From: Takakia lepidozioides | Lineage: Eukaryota; Streptophyta; Takakiopsida; Takakiales; Takakiaceae | Direction of reading: 5' to 3' | Length of the DNA stretch: 60,000 nt | Assembly (NCBI GenBank): GCA_030704615.1 | Contig: CM060733.1 | Location: forward strand, 56,980,001 to 57,040,000 | In this document: one piece after another, positions 11,365-23,023 of the stretch | How the letters are laid out: each line of letters opens with the position of its first letter | How positions within the stretch are numbered: the stretch's first letter is position 1 | Translations under genes and position numbers: made by a program | Notes under the pieces: model-generated | Told to the model about the DNA's origin: nothing | Seen by the model: only the letters and a program-made list of their open reading frames with translations | Databases searched by the model: none

Positions 11365-11700
11365 ATCTCCAAGTTGAGAGTTTCACAATTTCTCCCAAAA
11401 ACCCAACGATGGAGAACCTCCCCAAATTTCTCGCCCAGTTCCAAAACCTCCAGGTGGAGATGTTCTGAATTTCTCCAAAATCCAGGGTGGAGAGTTTCTC
11501 TACTTCTCCAAATTCATGGATGGAGAACCTCCCATATCTCTCCACCTCGGTGGAGATTCTCCACCTCCGGATTTTGAAGAATAATCCACATTCTCCACCT
11601 GGAGAAATTTCAGATTCTCTCACTTAGTGTAAATCTCCTGGAGATTTATGTGGATTTCTGTTCACAATCTCCGGGTGGAGAAACTTCAAAACCTCCTTGT
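11365..11700. repeat. Hairpin-rich GGAGA/TCTCC region
   Basis: TGGAGA- and TCTCCA-type words recur on both strands every 15-35 bases. They include the near-perfect palindrome CTCCACCTCGGTGGAG at 11540-11555 and several imperfect ones (CTCCAGGTGGAG, ACCTGGAGA, TCTCCTGGAGA). RNA from either strand would fold strongly. It is not a simple tandem array, because unit length varies. Confidence 0.65.
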
Positions 11701-11859
11701 GAAAGACCATCTCGGTTGGAGCCACGGTCTGGATCTTTCAGGTATGACTCTGAACTTCACGGCTCATTTGTTGATTATCCAAAGTAAGATTTTGCAAGGT
11801 ACTAGTCTGAACGCTTGTACTTTATTCTCAAGGACAGGTCACCTGCAAGTATAGATGGG

Positions 11860-13200
11860 TATAGTACTTAAGAATATAGCATGTTCCATATTACTATTCG
11901 TAATGTTTACCCTACTTTTTGAACTCCCAGACTATTTTAGGAAGTACGACACAATATTGTTATTGTGCCACTGTCTAGATCCCGTATGATCAACCTTGGG
12001 CAGAAGAACAGCAGGTCTGGGCATGGGGAACTAGTATTCGCTGCGGACGGTTGGGAGATTCCGATTCTGGTAAGAGCCATGATCAGTACCCACAGTCAAT
12101 TCGGGAGAACATGTGAGGAATAACTCATCAGCATGACCCTTTGTGGCAATCAAATTGAGGGCCTCGCCATTGAAGTCATTGTAATCACCTTTATCCGGCC
12201 ACTTCATAATGTATGATCTGCAAGTTCCTGTGAGGAAGTGGCGGGTGGTCTCTAAGTAAGAAGGTTGTTGGCTAGGACTTCTACATCAGGGCCATCAGAG
12301 GCAGCAACAGTGTTTGCATTTGGATCAAGTAAACGAGGTCAGCTCGGTACTCCTTGGGAGAGAAGTTGAGATTGTGACCAATCATAGGTTTAGTTGCTGC
12401 AAAGGGGACCTTTTTCTTATGTTAAACAAAGCTAACTAACTGTAACTTATGCTTGTAGAAGTCCAAAGGGAAGGGCAACACTCCCCAAACCCCAAAGTGG
12501 AGGAGTATCCCAGAGTAAGTTCCCATGGAAAAGTCGAGGTTGCAGGGAGACCTTTGACTAGGAAATTGGATTGGTGTGATCATATCAGTGCTTGAACTGT
12601 GTTTCAGCATTTACAAAGTAATTTCTCTAAACAGGTGTGCCGCAATAAGATTTCCCTTCCACAATTGCATCAACTTATGCTTTTTCTCTAGATGGTCTTG
12701 GCTTCTTTGTAGTCATGGACTGTGTACGCTTCATAATGTGTTTCAATACAGTTTTTCAATGCACTATTGTAAGTGGTTTCGGATTTTCACAAGTGCATGG
12801 GCTTGGGTTGGTGGGGATCAGACACCAGGGTTGAATTCATATAATTTCCGAATACATTATGGGCTCATTATGGGTCTCCTATTAGCAGACCAACCTATAG
12901 CAAATGTGTTGTCAAGACATATGGCTACAACAGCGCTCAACAACCCATCGCCTTTTTGTCTGACTTCAAGTTGGGACATAACAAGTTCCTCTATTATCTT
13001 TCTAATAGTTCCGTCCCACTGAACAGACTCAATCAAATCTCAACTGCGCATAGTACTGGAAACTGTCCAGTCCGCCCAACCACCACACCATGTATCTATA
13101 ATCAAATCTATCATCAACCAATCGATCAATCAATCCTAGCAATGTATCAATCTATCGATCTATCTCAAAATCTGTCTATCAATCCTCAAGTTTTTCTACT
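11860..13200. other. Non-coding; ends in a degenerate ATCA/ATCT tract
   Basis: No gene is recognised. A forward open frame (12576-13022) lacks motifs. From about 13090 to 13180 imperfect tetranucleotides (ATCA, ATCT) dominate. Confidence 0.4.
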
Positions 13201-13320
13201 CTGAAACTCCTCCTCCTTATATAGGGGGTCCGGATGCTCCTTCAGTGCAACATGCAGTACCCATAAATATCCACCCACATATATATCAATCTGAAAAAAG
13301 AGTCCAACGGAGGGTTAACA
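13200..13320 (-). mobile_element. Part of an LTR of the reverse-strand gypsy remnant
   Basis: Read on the reverse strand, a purine run (GGAAGGGGCGG) is directly followed by TGTTAACCC at 13320, the expected polypurine tract and LTR start after a chromovirus pol gene. About 95 bases into the LTR is CTATATAAGG (13223-13214), a TATA box. The far end of the LTR was not found. Confidence 0.5.
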
Positions 13321-13390
13321 CCGCCCCTTCCATCTATATCAATATCAATACCAATATAGTATCACGGTGGAATATATCATCTTGGTTACC

Positions 13391-14075
13391 TTAAACAGTG
13401 CTTAACCAATTAAGATATACGGGGAAAACATCATGTATTTTCCATGAAGGAGGTAAATCTAATTTGTATGCCGCTGATCCGTATTTCTCCAAAATGGGGA
13501 AGGGACCACAATATCTAGGGGAGAGTTTCCAACATTTTCCTAGCTTAAAATGACTTCTCTGTGGTGACAATTTCAAGAATACCGTATCGCCAACCTCAAA
13601 TTCACAATAAGATCTGTTCTTATCGGCATAATACTTAGTACGATCCTAAACATTTTGCATACATTGTTTAATCGAGTTTAATTGTGTATTCATCTTGGTT
13701 ACCATCTCATTCACAATCTGCACTTTGGATCGAGGTGAAGATAGTGTAACCAGAGACAAGCAATCTTTTCCATACTGCGGCAAAAGGACTCATCCCAATA
13801 GTACTATGAGGCTTGTCATTGTAAGCAAACTCTAACATATAGACGTACTCTTCCCAGGAACTCTGTCTTTTCCCAACGTAGGTCCTCAACATAGATTCTA
13901 AGGTTTGATTAGTCCTTTCCGTTTGGGCATCAGTCTTTGGATGATAAGAAGTACTCAACTTAAGCTTAGTACCCAATATCCAAAACAAAGACCTCCAAAA
14001 ATGACTAACAAATTTTCGATCTCTATCACAGATGATCTCTCGCGGTAATCCATGCAATCTATAAATCTCCTTCAT
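13391..14075 (-). pseudogene. Ty3/gypsy chromovirus integrase fragment, reverse strand
   Basis: Two frames encode the second half of a gypsy integrase. From 14075: MKEIYRLHGLPREIICDRDR, then STSYHPKTDAQTERTNQTLE, then SSWEEYVYMLEFAYND and STIGMSPF. From 13576: KLSPRYCGPFPILEKYGSAAY and LPPSWKIHDVFPV. These include one catalytic-core aspartate region (CDRD) and the glutamate region of the DDE triad. The frame breaks near 13740. No chromodomain follows and nothing upstream of the integrase core remains, because the copy is cut at 14075 where the other gypsy copy begins. Confidence 0.85.
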
Positions 14076-15753
14076 GAAAAAGGGAGTCTGAGGTTGTGTG
14101 TTGATTATAGGTGGTTGAACAAGTTCACCATCAAGAATATTCGGTGGTCAGAACTGCTTCAACGGTTTCATTATGACCTGAAATATGTCAAGGGAAGAGA
14201 GAACATGATTGCAGATGCACTTTCTAGGAGACCATTACAAGCTAATGTTGTCTCATGCATCAGTAGCACTATATTCCAGGACATTAAAGGTCGGTATGAA
14301 ATTGATGGACTCTTCAAAGAACCATTTAAGAGTTTGTCTCGTGACCAGAGGACTTCCATTGAGAAGGAGAAATATCGGCCGTACCTCTTGAGAGATGAAA
14401 TGTTATTCTATAATGGTCGGCTATGTGTTCCCCTGATCCTAGACCTGAGATTGCGGATCATTCATGATAGTCATAATGTTTCAATCTCCGGACATCCGGG
14501 CTTTCAGAGAACCTATTGGTCAATACGGAAGCACTACTTTTGGCCGGGTGTGAAGAGAGAAATCAAAGAGTATGTGCAGAAATGTTTCCCCTGTCAGGTT
14601 TCGAAGTCAGAAAGAGTCAGACCTCCTGGATTATTACAACCTTTATCTGTTCTTGGATGGAATTGGGAATCCATTAGCATAGATTTCATTGTGGTTTTGC
14701 CCCGGACCAGAAATGGCCATGACAGTATCATGGTGGTTGTAGATAGGCTGTTTAAGATAGCCCATTTGATACCTACAAGGATGAGTGCTTCAGCATCGGA
14801 TATTGCATCCTTGTACATGAAAGAGATATTCAAGATTCATGGTCTGCCTCGTGAGATTATTTGTGACAGGGATTCAAAGTTTACAAGTCAATTTTGGACT
14901 GACTTGTTCAAGAAATTGGGAACCAAGGTGAGACTAACTACAGCCTTTCACCCAGAAACAGATGCTCAGACAGAAAGAACCAACCGCACAATAGAGGATA
15001 TGTTGAGAATGTACGTTGGTGAGAGACAATCCTCTTGGGAAGAGTTTCTGTACTTAGTGGAATTTGCCTATAACACGCATTTCCACAGTGCCATTGGCAT
15101 GAGTCCAGTCGAAGCTTTATATGGACGAGATTGCTTAGCTTCTGCTTTGCTTATTGCACCACCATCAAATGTGCAAAGTGTGAATGACAGAATCAGAGAG
15201 ATCCACTCTGTCCTAGATCTGGTGAAGCGTAGTATGCAGGCTGCATAAGAATGGGCCAAGTTCTTTGCTGACAAGCACAAGACTTTTTGTGAATTTGTTG
15301 TGGATGATATGGTGTTCTTAAATGTTACATCTAAGATAGAAGCAATCTAACACTTGGCAGGTGTTACAAGCTATCACCAAGGTTTTGTGGCCCATCAAAA
15401 TTCTAAAACGCCATGGTACAGTGGCCTATGAGTTAGATCTGCCTCCAACGTGGAAAATTCAGAAAACTTTCCATGTCAGCCTTCTCCGGAAGTATATGTC
15501 AAACTCATCGCACATCTTGCCCACATTTCCTCAACCTATGAATTATGGTCAGCTGATGGCTAAACCCAAAAAGATTCTAGAAACGCTAGTGAAGCACCTG
15601 CGCAACCGTTCTTGGAAAGAATACTTAATTAAGTGGTTGCATTACCCAGAGACAGAGGCTACTTGGGAAAAAGAGAATGAACTAACATTGAATTACCCCT
15701 CATTTTCTGTCATTGAGGACAATGACCTGCCTTTGGGAGGGGGAGCTTGTTAG
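14076..15753 (+). pseudogene. Ty3/gypsy chromovirus pol remnant with internal deletion
   Basis: Domain order on the forward strand: a short reverse-transcriptase piece (GSLRLCVDYRWLNKFTIKN); a jump at about 14137 straight into the RNase H tail (FHYDLKYVKGRENMIADALS); the integrase zinc finger (HPGFQRTYWSIRKHYFWPG, then CFPCQ); the integrase core (SIDFIVVLPRT, LPREIICDRDSKFTSQFW, HPETDAQTERTNRT); and a C-terminal chromodomain-like end (EYLIKWLHYPETEATWEKEN, about 15620-15685). Most of the reverse transcriptase and RNase H, including the YxDD catalytic site, is deleted. A stop at 15246 separates integrase from chromodomain. The chromodomain places it in the chromovirus branch. Confidence 0.88.
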
Positions 15754-16200
15754 GTGCCTATGGAGCCCCAGCGGACCAGCCCATCAGAGAAGAATGTAAC
15801 CGCTGAACCTTGGGGGCTGATCTTTACGGACACCTGCAGGTGACAAGAACTAGACAAGCTGGTGGTTTCAAGAAGCTAGGGATTCCTGAAGAAAAGCAGA
15901 CCTGAATTGAGGAGAATGACATATGATTTGAAGAGAGGGCCTGAGATCTGAATAGGATGTGTGATATATGCATAGAGGAGATGAGAACATAGCATGGTGT
16001 GGCGGTTGGGTGGACCGGAGGAGTAATCCGGTACTGTGCTGTCAGGAATAGATAAGGTAGAGATGAGCGGTAGGGTTTCTAGTTGACTGAATTCAGAACG
16101 TGATGCCTTCTCTACCTAGAGTGTACAGGCTGTGAATAGAGTTCTAGTCAGGTTATACTGAGTTTGAAATGACTGGAATCCCTATGATAGTGAGCAGAGG
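15748..16200 (+). mobile_element. Probable 3' LTR start of the forward gypsy remnant
   Basis: A purine tract GGGAGGGGGAG precedes TGTTAGGTGCC at 15748, the standard layout of polypurine tract then LTR. The right end is uncertain; I place it before the terpene synthase-like exon. The matching 5' LTR is not in the window. Confidence 0.45.
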
Positions 16201-16401
16201 AGTGCGTTGATTTTTCCCTGATGAATATAATCAAGGGGACCGCTCCTTCCTTTGAGCTTTTGGAATGAGATCAACTGCATGTGGCTTCATGTTATAGAAT
16301 TGAGAACTGGTTGGATGGAACTGGTGCTGTTGTTGAGGACTAGGAAGAATGTGTAGAAGTGCTACGGTTGAAATAAAGACAAGGTGTTGATAGAGGTGCA
16401 G

Positions 16402-16671
16402 GTAGACAATCCGCGCAATCTGATCAAGGTGTTGATGCATTGTGAAGACATACTGCTACCCCAAGCGGCGTGGAGAGCCGTGGACGTGGTGAACTCGTAC
16501 GCTCGCGTCGCGGAACCTTGGGCCCATGTTGTGCGCAGCTATGTGGAAGGTGTGAAGGAGCTCATGTCTGGCAATCTTCATTGGCACAGCCTGGACAAGC
16601 GCTACAGGAATCCCGACTCAGTTTTCCGAGAGCTCAGGGCCATCACCAACTACAAGACATTTAGAACCTGA
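16402..16671 (+). CDS. Last exon of a microbial-type terpene synthase-like protein (tentative)
   Basis: After a GAGGTGCAG acceptor the frame runs to a stop at 16671. It contains LIKVLMHCEDILLPQAAW, then EPWAHVVRSYVEGVKELMSG, then NLHWHSLDKRYRNP. A Y-x-x-G-x6-GNLHW-x4-RY pattern is typical of the C-terminal helices of class I microbial-type terpene synthases (MTPSL), which occur in seed-free plants and not in seed plants. The catalytic DDxxD and NSE motifs would be in earlier exons, which are not visible; a gypsy element occupies the sequence immediately upstream. Another helical enzyme end remains possible. Confidence 0.4.
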   Translation, partial: VDNPRNLIKVLMHCEDILLPQAAWRAVDVVNSYARVAEPWAHVVRSYVEGVKELMSGNLHWHSLDKRYRNPDSVFRELRAITNYKTFRT

Positions 16672-17559
16672 TCAGCTGCACTGCATCAACTTCAAAGTAT
16701 TATACACAACATATATATATAGGTATATTGGATAAAGCCCGGATAATCAGATCAGTGTCCATGTTTAATGTAATGTGAATTTTGTTACTTATAGCAACGT
16801 TTGTCTACATGTATTATAAAATCTTCTTATAAAATCTTCTGTAAGGTTTTGGAATCCCCACATGCTGCGTTTGATCTGCCATCTCATGTTTTGGCAAAGG
16901 AAGAGAGAAAGAAAATGGAGAAAGCGGAGAGGAGCTAATCGGACAAATTGGACTAGGAAATGATAAGCCATTGTCAGTTTTGGATCAGTTTTCAAGCGGC
17001 ATGTCTGAATCTTTGGGAATTTGTTTGCAATTCTGCCTTTCAAAGCCCAATTTGGTACGATCCCTTTGCTCTTCCTGCTTGTGCCACTCCTCAGACGGGT
17101 TCAGAAAATTCTCATGAAATTATATTGAGCTAAGATCATCATGGGGGAGTTCTTGCTGGAGGGGTGACAAGAGAGGGAGAGCATCAACCTTTCCTTGTAG
17201 AATTTTAGTTCACCTATCTTGGTGTGACATTTGGGAGAATCATTTTCAGCACAATTTTAACTTATATCATTGGTCGAGGAACCGTTAGTGACATCTTCAA
17301 AGTCTCCATCTATCCATTCTTGTCTCCACTTTCTGCAGTTGGGCTCCTCACAATCTACTATCGATTCAATCCAAACAAACTTCATGACTGTAAATGTTTA
17401 GAAGATATATTCATTTTCCAAAACATGTTAATGTGTACACGAAGACATTGAACACAATGGCTAGAACTTCTTTGATGAGATCACTGCTAACTTTGCTCTT
17501 GTCCAGATTAGGCATCCTTCGTTCCTGTTATGAACCCACTCTAGCCACCCTATAGGCAT
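16672..17559. other. Probable 3' UTR and spacer
   Basis: AT-rich sequence without a recognised gene. The copia element inserts at its right end. Confidence 0.4.
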
Positions 17560-17938
17560 TATTGGACGTTTATAGTACAGCTTATAGTTAAACACTACAT
17601 TACGTTTAGTATAGCTTGTAGTTAAATACTTCATTACGTTTAGTGACAAGTTACTATTCATTTGTGCTACTACTTAGTGTCTTCTTTGATTGGTTTCGAT
17701 GCTTCTTGATTCTTACGTTAGGTGTTCCTGCTTGGTAGTCTCTGCAGGGTTTTGATATTCATGCCTGGTAGTCTCTGCTAGGTTTTGATGTTCATGTGGT
17801 TTGATTGTCTACTACTGCACGATGACAGTTGATTAGTATTAAACATCTGATAAAGGACTCTGCAGTAAATGTTTTGCTAACATTGTAGACAGTTTCCTTG
17901 AATGCTCTTGATTGATAGCACGTTCTAGAAATTCAAAA
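17560..17938 (+). repeat. 5' LTR of the Ty1/copia element
   Basis: It starts TATTGGACGTTTATAG and matches 22277-22647 almost throughout. Visible differences are a few substitutions and small gaps, such as seven extra bases near 17645 (GACAAGTTACTATTC against GACTATTC). The five bases before it, GGCAT, also follow the 3' LTR, giving a likely target-site duplication. The ends are not the usual TG...CA. Confidence 0.85.
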
Positions 17939-18058
17939 GGAGTGAACTAGAAATTTAGTGTCAAGTTTGTTGCTACTGTGCGTACATGTAGTGTGTCAGC
18001 ATTCGTCTCAGTTTTAGCATTGTTTTTGAACGGAAGATCGATGGATCTTTCATGAGAG

Positions 18059-19845
18059 TTGAACAATATTGAGCGGTACTGTGGTGATGATTTTCACCTC
18101 TGGAAAATGCAAATGCGGGCTATATTTGTGGCCAAGGATCTAATTGAAATCGTCGAAGATGAAGAAACCAAAGAGGCCAGTGATGACAAGCGGGCATGGC
18201 GGAAGCGTGATAGTATTGTTGTCAGCCTCATCTATCAGTCGATTGAACGGAAATACTTACGGCAACTACAAGGTTGTGAAACCTCTGCTGAGATCTGGGA
18301 GCGCTTAAAGATTAACCATGAGCATAAGGCATCCGATATGTTCAGTCTCTTCAGACAAAGTTCTTCCTATCGAAATTATCAGAGGGACAAGATATTGCTT
18401 CTCATATTGGAGAGCTGGAGTCTATCATCCGTCGTCTTAAAGACCTTGGAGATCCCGGATTCAGTGAGAGTCAGTTAATGACCAAGCTTATCAGCAACCT
18501 GCCTAGGAATTATCGACATCTCAAGACTGCTTGGGATAGTGTACCGGATGAGAAAAAACCTCTTGAGATGCTCACACTGCGCATCCTCAAGGAGGAAACA
18601 AGTCACAAAGAAGATGAAATAGAACTACACGCTTTCTATGCTCACAAGAATAGTGGAAGTGGTGGGAGTGCCGGACAATCTGGAAGCAGTGGGAGTAGCA
18701 GACAGTTTGGAAGCGGTGGGAGTGCCGGACAATCTAGAAGCAGTGGGAGTGCCAGACAGTTTGGAAGTAGTGTGAGTGTTGCAAAACCATATCTCACACC
18801 CGAACAGAAAGAGCAACGACGACTTCACATTGAAAGTCTTAAGCAAAAGACACGTTGCGGAAACTGTGGTGAAGTCGGTCACTGGCACCGTGAATGCAAG
18901 CAGCCTAACAAAGAACAGGCTCCCAAACCTGAATCATCGAAACATCATGCGTTTATGGCTCACCTGAGCACGGAGACCTCTAACGATCCTACAAACGTTT
19001 GGTTCGCTGATAGTGCTTGTTCACAACACATGACAGATAAGAGACACTGGTTTAAGAATCTAAAACCGATAGATGGACCAGGATGGAGAGTTCATGCAAT
19101 CAAAGATATCTCTACTGTTGTTGTGGCTCACGGTGACATTGATGTACGCATGTTTATAAATAATGAGTGGCACACGGGAGTTCTGCATGACGTGCTTTAT
19201 GTTCCAGATTTGCGGAGAAATCTATTTTCCTTTGCTTCAGCCGCGCAGAAAGGTATCATTTACACAGCAGACAAACATGGTTGCACTCTTAGTCATCTTG
19301 GAGAAATCATCATGACTGGATTACTTACTGCAGAGCACATGTATGAATTGCAAATGGAGGTTACTGTGAATCCATCGACAACATTAATTGCTAACACCAT
19401 TGGTGTTCCTACGAAGGTGGACAGTACCCAAAGTATCACTACGTGGCACAACAGACTGGCTCATCTCAATCATGCAATGATTAAGGAGATGGAGTCTAAC
19501 AAATTGGTTGACGGCCTCATCATTTCTGGTGAGAGAGACAAAGAATTCTGCACTGGCTGTATACTTGGCAAAAGTCATCGTTCACCATTCCCTGTGAATC
19601 CTATTCGTGACAAAGCCACGACACCGGGATTCTTGGTTCACATGGACATATGTGGTCCATTTCCTCTTTCCCTAGGAGGTATGAGATACTTCATACTTTT
19701 CAAGGATGATTGCTCCGGATACCGTATCCTCTATTGCATGAAGTCTCGCGATGAAGCGCTTCTTTGTTTTAAGCGTATGTTTCATACCACAAAGAGAGAG
19801 ACGGGTAATTCTATCAGTATTCTCAGGACTGATCGTGCACGATAA
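18059..19845 (+). pseudogene. Copia gag, protease and integrase N-terminal half
   Basis: Gag begins with NNIERYCGDDFHLWKMQMRA and a helical nucleocapsid-binding region. A frame change near 18350 moves into the second frame (from 18478), which has a Gly/Ser-rich linker repeated about five times (SGGSAGQSGSS-like, 18650-18775). Then come a zinc knuckle CGNCGEVGHWHREC (18855-18900), the aspartic protease site WFADSACSQHMTD (about 19005-19040), the GAG-pre-integrase motif TWHNRLAHLNHAMIKEM with CTGC, and the first integrase aspartate in HMDICGPFP. The stop at 19843-19845 falls inside the integrase core where RTDR should continue to the glutamate helix. Confidence 0.88.
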
Positions 19846-20682
19846 TTTCTCAGTGAAGAGTTCAAGAAGTTTATGAATGATGAAGGGATTCACCATGAAT
19901 TAACCACAACATATACACCCGAACAAAACTCAGTGGCAGAACGTGACAATCCGACCATCGTCGAGAGTGTTCGAAGTATGTTACATTTTAGTGGCATGCC
20001 AATTAAATTCTGGGGTGAAGCTGCCTATACTGCAGCATATGTTCTCAATCGCTCGGCGACACGTATGATCAACAATGCTACACCGTTTCAGATTTGGACG
20101 GGCACCAAGCCATCTATTGCTCACTTGAAGATATTTGGCTGTGAAGGCTATGTTCATATTCCAAAGGAATTAAGAACCAAGCTCCAACCTAAAAGTAAGT
20201 CCAGTGTCTTTTGTGGCTATGATGATTCATCGAAGGGATATCGTTTTTGGGATAGAGGTACCCAACGTGTTATTGTCAGCAGAGATGTGATCTTCCGTGA
20301 AGACTCTTTTCCGTTTCTGAGCAATCCTCCATCTGAAACCTCTGCATCATGCGTCACTTTGTCTATACCTGCTGACATTGAAACAGTGGAAGCTCTTACT
20401 TCCGATTCTTTGCCAGAAAGTGACAATGCGGACATCTCCACAGCTATGGATTCATGGGCTATGGCTTCCAGTCCTGAGACCTCACATTCTGGTAGCCCTG
20501 AGATTCAACTTGATGTGATCATACCGATTTGTTCGGAGACTCCTCCAATGATATTGTCACCACCTCGCCCTATGGAGTTCATTTTACCTGCGGGTGTTCT
20601 ACCAGAAGGCACAGTTCGCTCTCGGCAATTTCCAATACATTATGGAGATTGTCTCTCATGCCTGTACAACAACTATGGATAA
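19846..20682 (+). pseudogene. Copia integrase C-terminal half
   Basis: After the stop the same frame resumes with FLSEEFKKFMNDEGIHHELT, TYTPEQNSVAERDNPTIVES and GEAAYTAAYVLNRS, then LKIFGCEGYVHIPKELRTKL and a Ser/Pro-rich spacer before the reverse transcriptase. The frame ends at 20682 after a shift near 20640. Confidence 0.85.
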
Positions 20683-20689
20683 TTCTCCT

Positions 20690-22258
20690 ACTGTTGAGCC
20701 TGTCGATTATTATCAGGCTATTGATTCCCCACAACAAGCTGAGTGGTTACATGCTATGAGGGAGGAATACACATCCCTTATGGAAAATCAGACGTGGTCT
20801 CTTACTCCATTGCCTCATAATCGGAAGACAGTAAAATGCAAATGGATATTTAAGATCAAGTATAACTTAGATAGAAGCATTAAGAGGTTCAAGGCTCGTT
20901 TGGTGGCCAAGGGATTCACACAGAAACCTGGTATTGATTTTACTGAAACTTTCGCACCTGTTGCTAAATTTGACAGCATCCGAACCATACTTTCCATTGT
21001 GGCAGCAGATGATATGGAGCTTGAGCAGTTTGATGTCAAGACAGCGTTTCTTTATGGAGAATTAGCTGAAGAGATTTTTATGGATCAACCCCTCGGGTTT
21101 GCAGTGGAGGTTCAACCACCGCAAGTATGCAGACTTCACAAGTCTTTGTATGGGCTTCGCCAGGCCTCTCGAGCATGGAATGACAAATTTGACTCTCTGC
21201 TCACGAAGTTCTTAAAAGATCTGCTGCTGATCCTTGCGTTTATGTTTCCATGAATTGTCCGCGTCTCATTCTCATCATCTTTGTTGATGATGGTTTGATC
21301 TGTTCTACCGACACGAATCGCATTCAAGGGATTCTCAGCTTTATGCAAGAGGCCTTCATCCTGAAAACAGGTGCGCCCGAATGCTACATTAGTCTTCGCA
21401 TTCGGAGAAATCGCTCCCAAAAGACACTCTCTCTCGACAAGGAAATTTATCTACAGCGTATTCTAAAGCGCTATGGTTTTCAAGATGCTCATCCTGTTCG
21501 ATCCCTATCGACCCAAATGCGTTGCTTTCCAAAGGCACTGATTCTCTTCACACAGATTTCCCTTATAAAGAGATTTTGGGCAGCCTCCAATTTGCCAGTA
21601 TTGGGACTCGTCCTGATATTACATTCGCTGTCAGTAATGTAGCCAAGTTTTCAGACCGTCCAACATTGCTCATTGTCAGGCCGTCAAACGGATTCTCAAA
21701 TATCTGCAGGGTACCATTTCATATGGTCTATTCTTTGGGGAAAGTTCTGATCCTCACAGGTTGGTGACCTATTGTGATGCCGATTTTGCTGCTGACATTG
21801 ATGACAGAAAGTCTCGATTTGGTTTTGTTTTGCTTCTTAACCAATGCCCAGTGGCATGGGGCTCACACAAGCAATCGTGCACTGCTGGTAGTACTACCGA
21901 GGCAGAATATGTCGCTGCATGCACAGCATCAAAGGAAACTATATGGTTAAGGAGACTTCTGTTTGATTTGGGATATCCACAAATTGATCCAACTGCTTTG
22001 CACAGTGATAATCAGGCAGCAATTCGTCTGGTACATAATCCAGAATTCCATCGGCGGACAAAGCATATTGACCTGCAGTACCACACGAATACCAGTCCAA
22101 TTGGTGAAATTTTGATTTCATACGTTTCTACTCACGATCAGCTGGCTGATGTGTTTACGAAAGGCCTTACTCCGGACAAGTTCAATCGCATGCGCACTTT
22201 GCTAAACTGTCTTGCAGTGCACTCAGCTGCAGTTGAAGTGGGAGAATGTAGTGTTTGA
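20690..22258 (+). pseudogene. Copia reverse transcriptase and RNase H
   Basis: Reverse transcriptase motifs: WLHAMREEYTSLMENQTW, CKWIFKIKYNLD, RFKARLVAKGFTQ, DFTETFAPVAKFDSIRTI, FDVKTAFLYGEL, SLYGLRQASRAWNDKF, then the catalytic FVDDGLI (about 21277-21300; YVDD in most copies). Frame changes occur near 21210, 21555 and 21650-21760. RNase H follows: YCDADFAADIDDRKSRFGF, EAEYVAACTASKETIW, LHSDNQAAIRLVHNPEFHRR, TKHIDLQYH and DQLADVFTKGL, ending at a stop at 22256-22258 just before the 3' LTR. Confidence 0.88.
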
Positions 22259-22276
22259 ACTCCAGCTGAGTGGAAG

Positions 22277-22647
22277 TATTGGACGTTTACAGTATAGTTT
22301 ATAGTTAAACACTACATTACGTTTAGTATAGCTTGTAGTTAAATACTTCATTACGTTTAGTGACTATTCATTTGTGCTACTACTTGGTGTTTCTTTGATT
22401 GGTTTCGATGCTTCTTGATTCTTACGTTAGGTGTTCATGCTTGGTAGTCTCTGCAGGGTTTTGATATTCATGCCTGGTAGTCTCTGCTAGGTTTTGATGT
22501 TCATGTAGTTTGATTGTCTACTACTGCACGATGACAGTTGATTAGTATTAAACATCTGATAAAGGACTCTGCAGTAAATGTTTTGCTAACATTGTAGACA
22601 GTTTCCTTGAATGCTCTTCATTGATAGCACGTTCTAGAAATTCAAAA
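22277..22647 (+). repeat. 3' LTR of the Ty1/copia element
   Basis: It matches the 5' LTR from TATTGGACGTT to TTCTAGAAATTCAAAA and is directly followed by GGCAT at 22648-22652, the likely target duplication. GGTAGTCTCTGC is repeated inside each LTR about 45 bases apart. Confidence 0.85.
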
Positions 22648-22652
22648 GGCAT

Positions 22653-23022
22653 GAACAGAGCGTAAAAATTCACAACTTATTCATACCTACTCCAAATTAA
22701 AATATGTTTCTTTTTCACCGTGATTAAGGATGTAGATGCCTTCATGCCACTGGTCCCATTTAAAAAATCTTTGTCTGCAATGCTTATCTCCTAGCTCAAA
22801 ATTTCAGTCCAGATGAGAAAATTAGATGTGTTGACATCTATCGAGATCTTCACGGATGAACAAGTCCAATTTTATGGATTGCAGGCTGTCACATCTAGTA
22901 CCCCGGGACGAGATTGGTACGTTTATAAGCTTGAGATGAGCAGGCTGAATGAGTAACAAGTTGACCAGATACCATATTTGATCTTATACTGATGCTGATT
23001 CTATTTTCTCGTGTGGTGGCCC
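22653..23022. other. Spacer between the copia element and the transporter relic
   Basis: No gene is seen. It is probably upstream region or intron of the transporter relic. Confidence 0.35.
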
Positions 23023-23023
23023 A

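Larger units (their letters stand above)
17560..22647 (+). mobile_element. Disabled full-length Ty1/copia retrotransposon
   Basis: About 5.1 kb with two LTRs of 379 and 371 bases, a GGCAT repeat at both outer ends, and gag-protease-integrase-RT-RNase H order between them, as in Ty1/copia. I see no standard initiator-Met tRNA primer site after the 5' LTR. At least five stops or frame changes interrupt the polyprotein. The similar LTRs argue for a fairly recent insertion, which sits oddly with so many frame breaks. Confidence 0.85.

Noticed and set aside
12576-13022. 148-codon forward open frame as a gene
   Set aside because: No family feature and no splice or promoter context. It runs towards low-complexity ATCA sequence.
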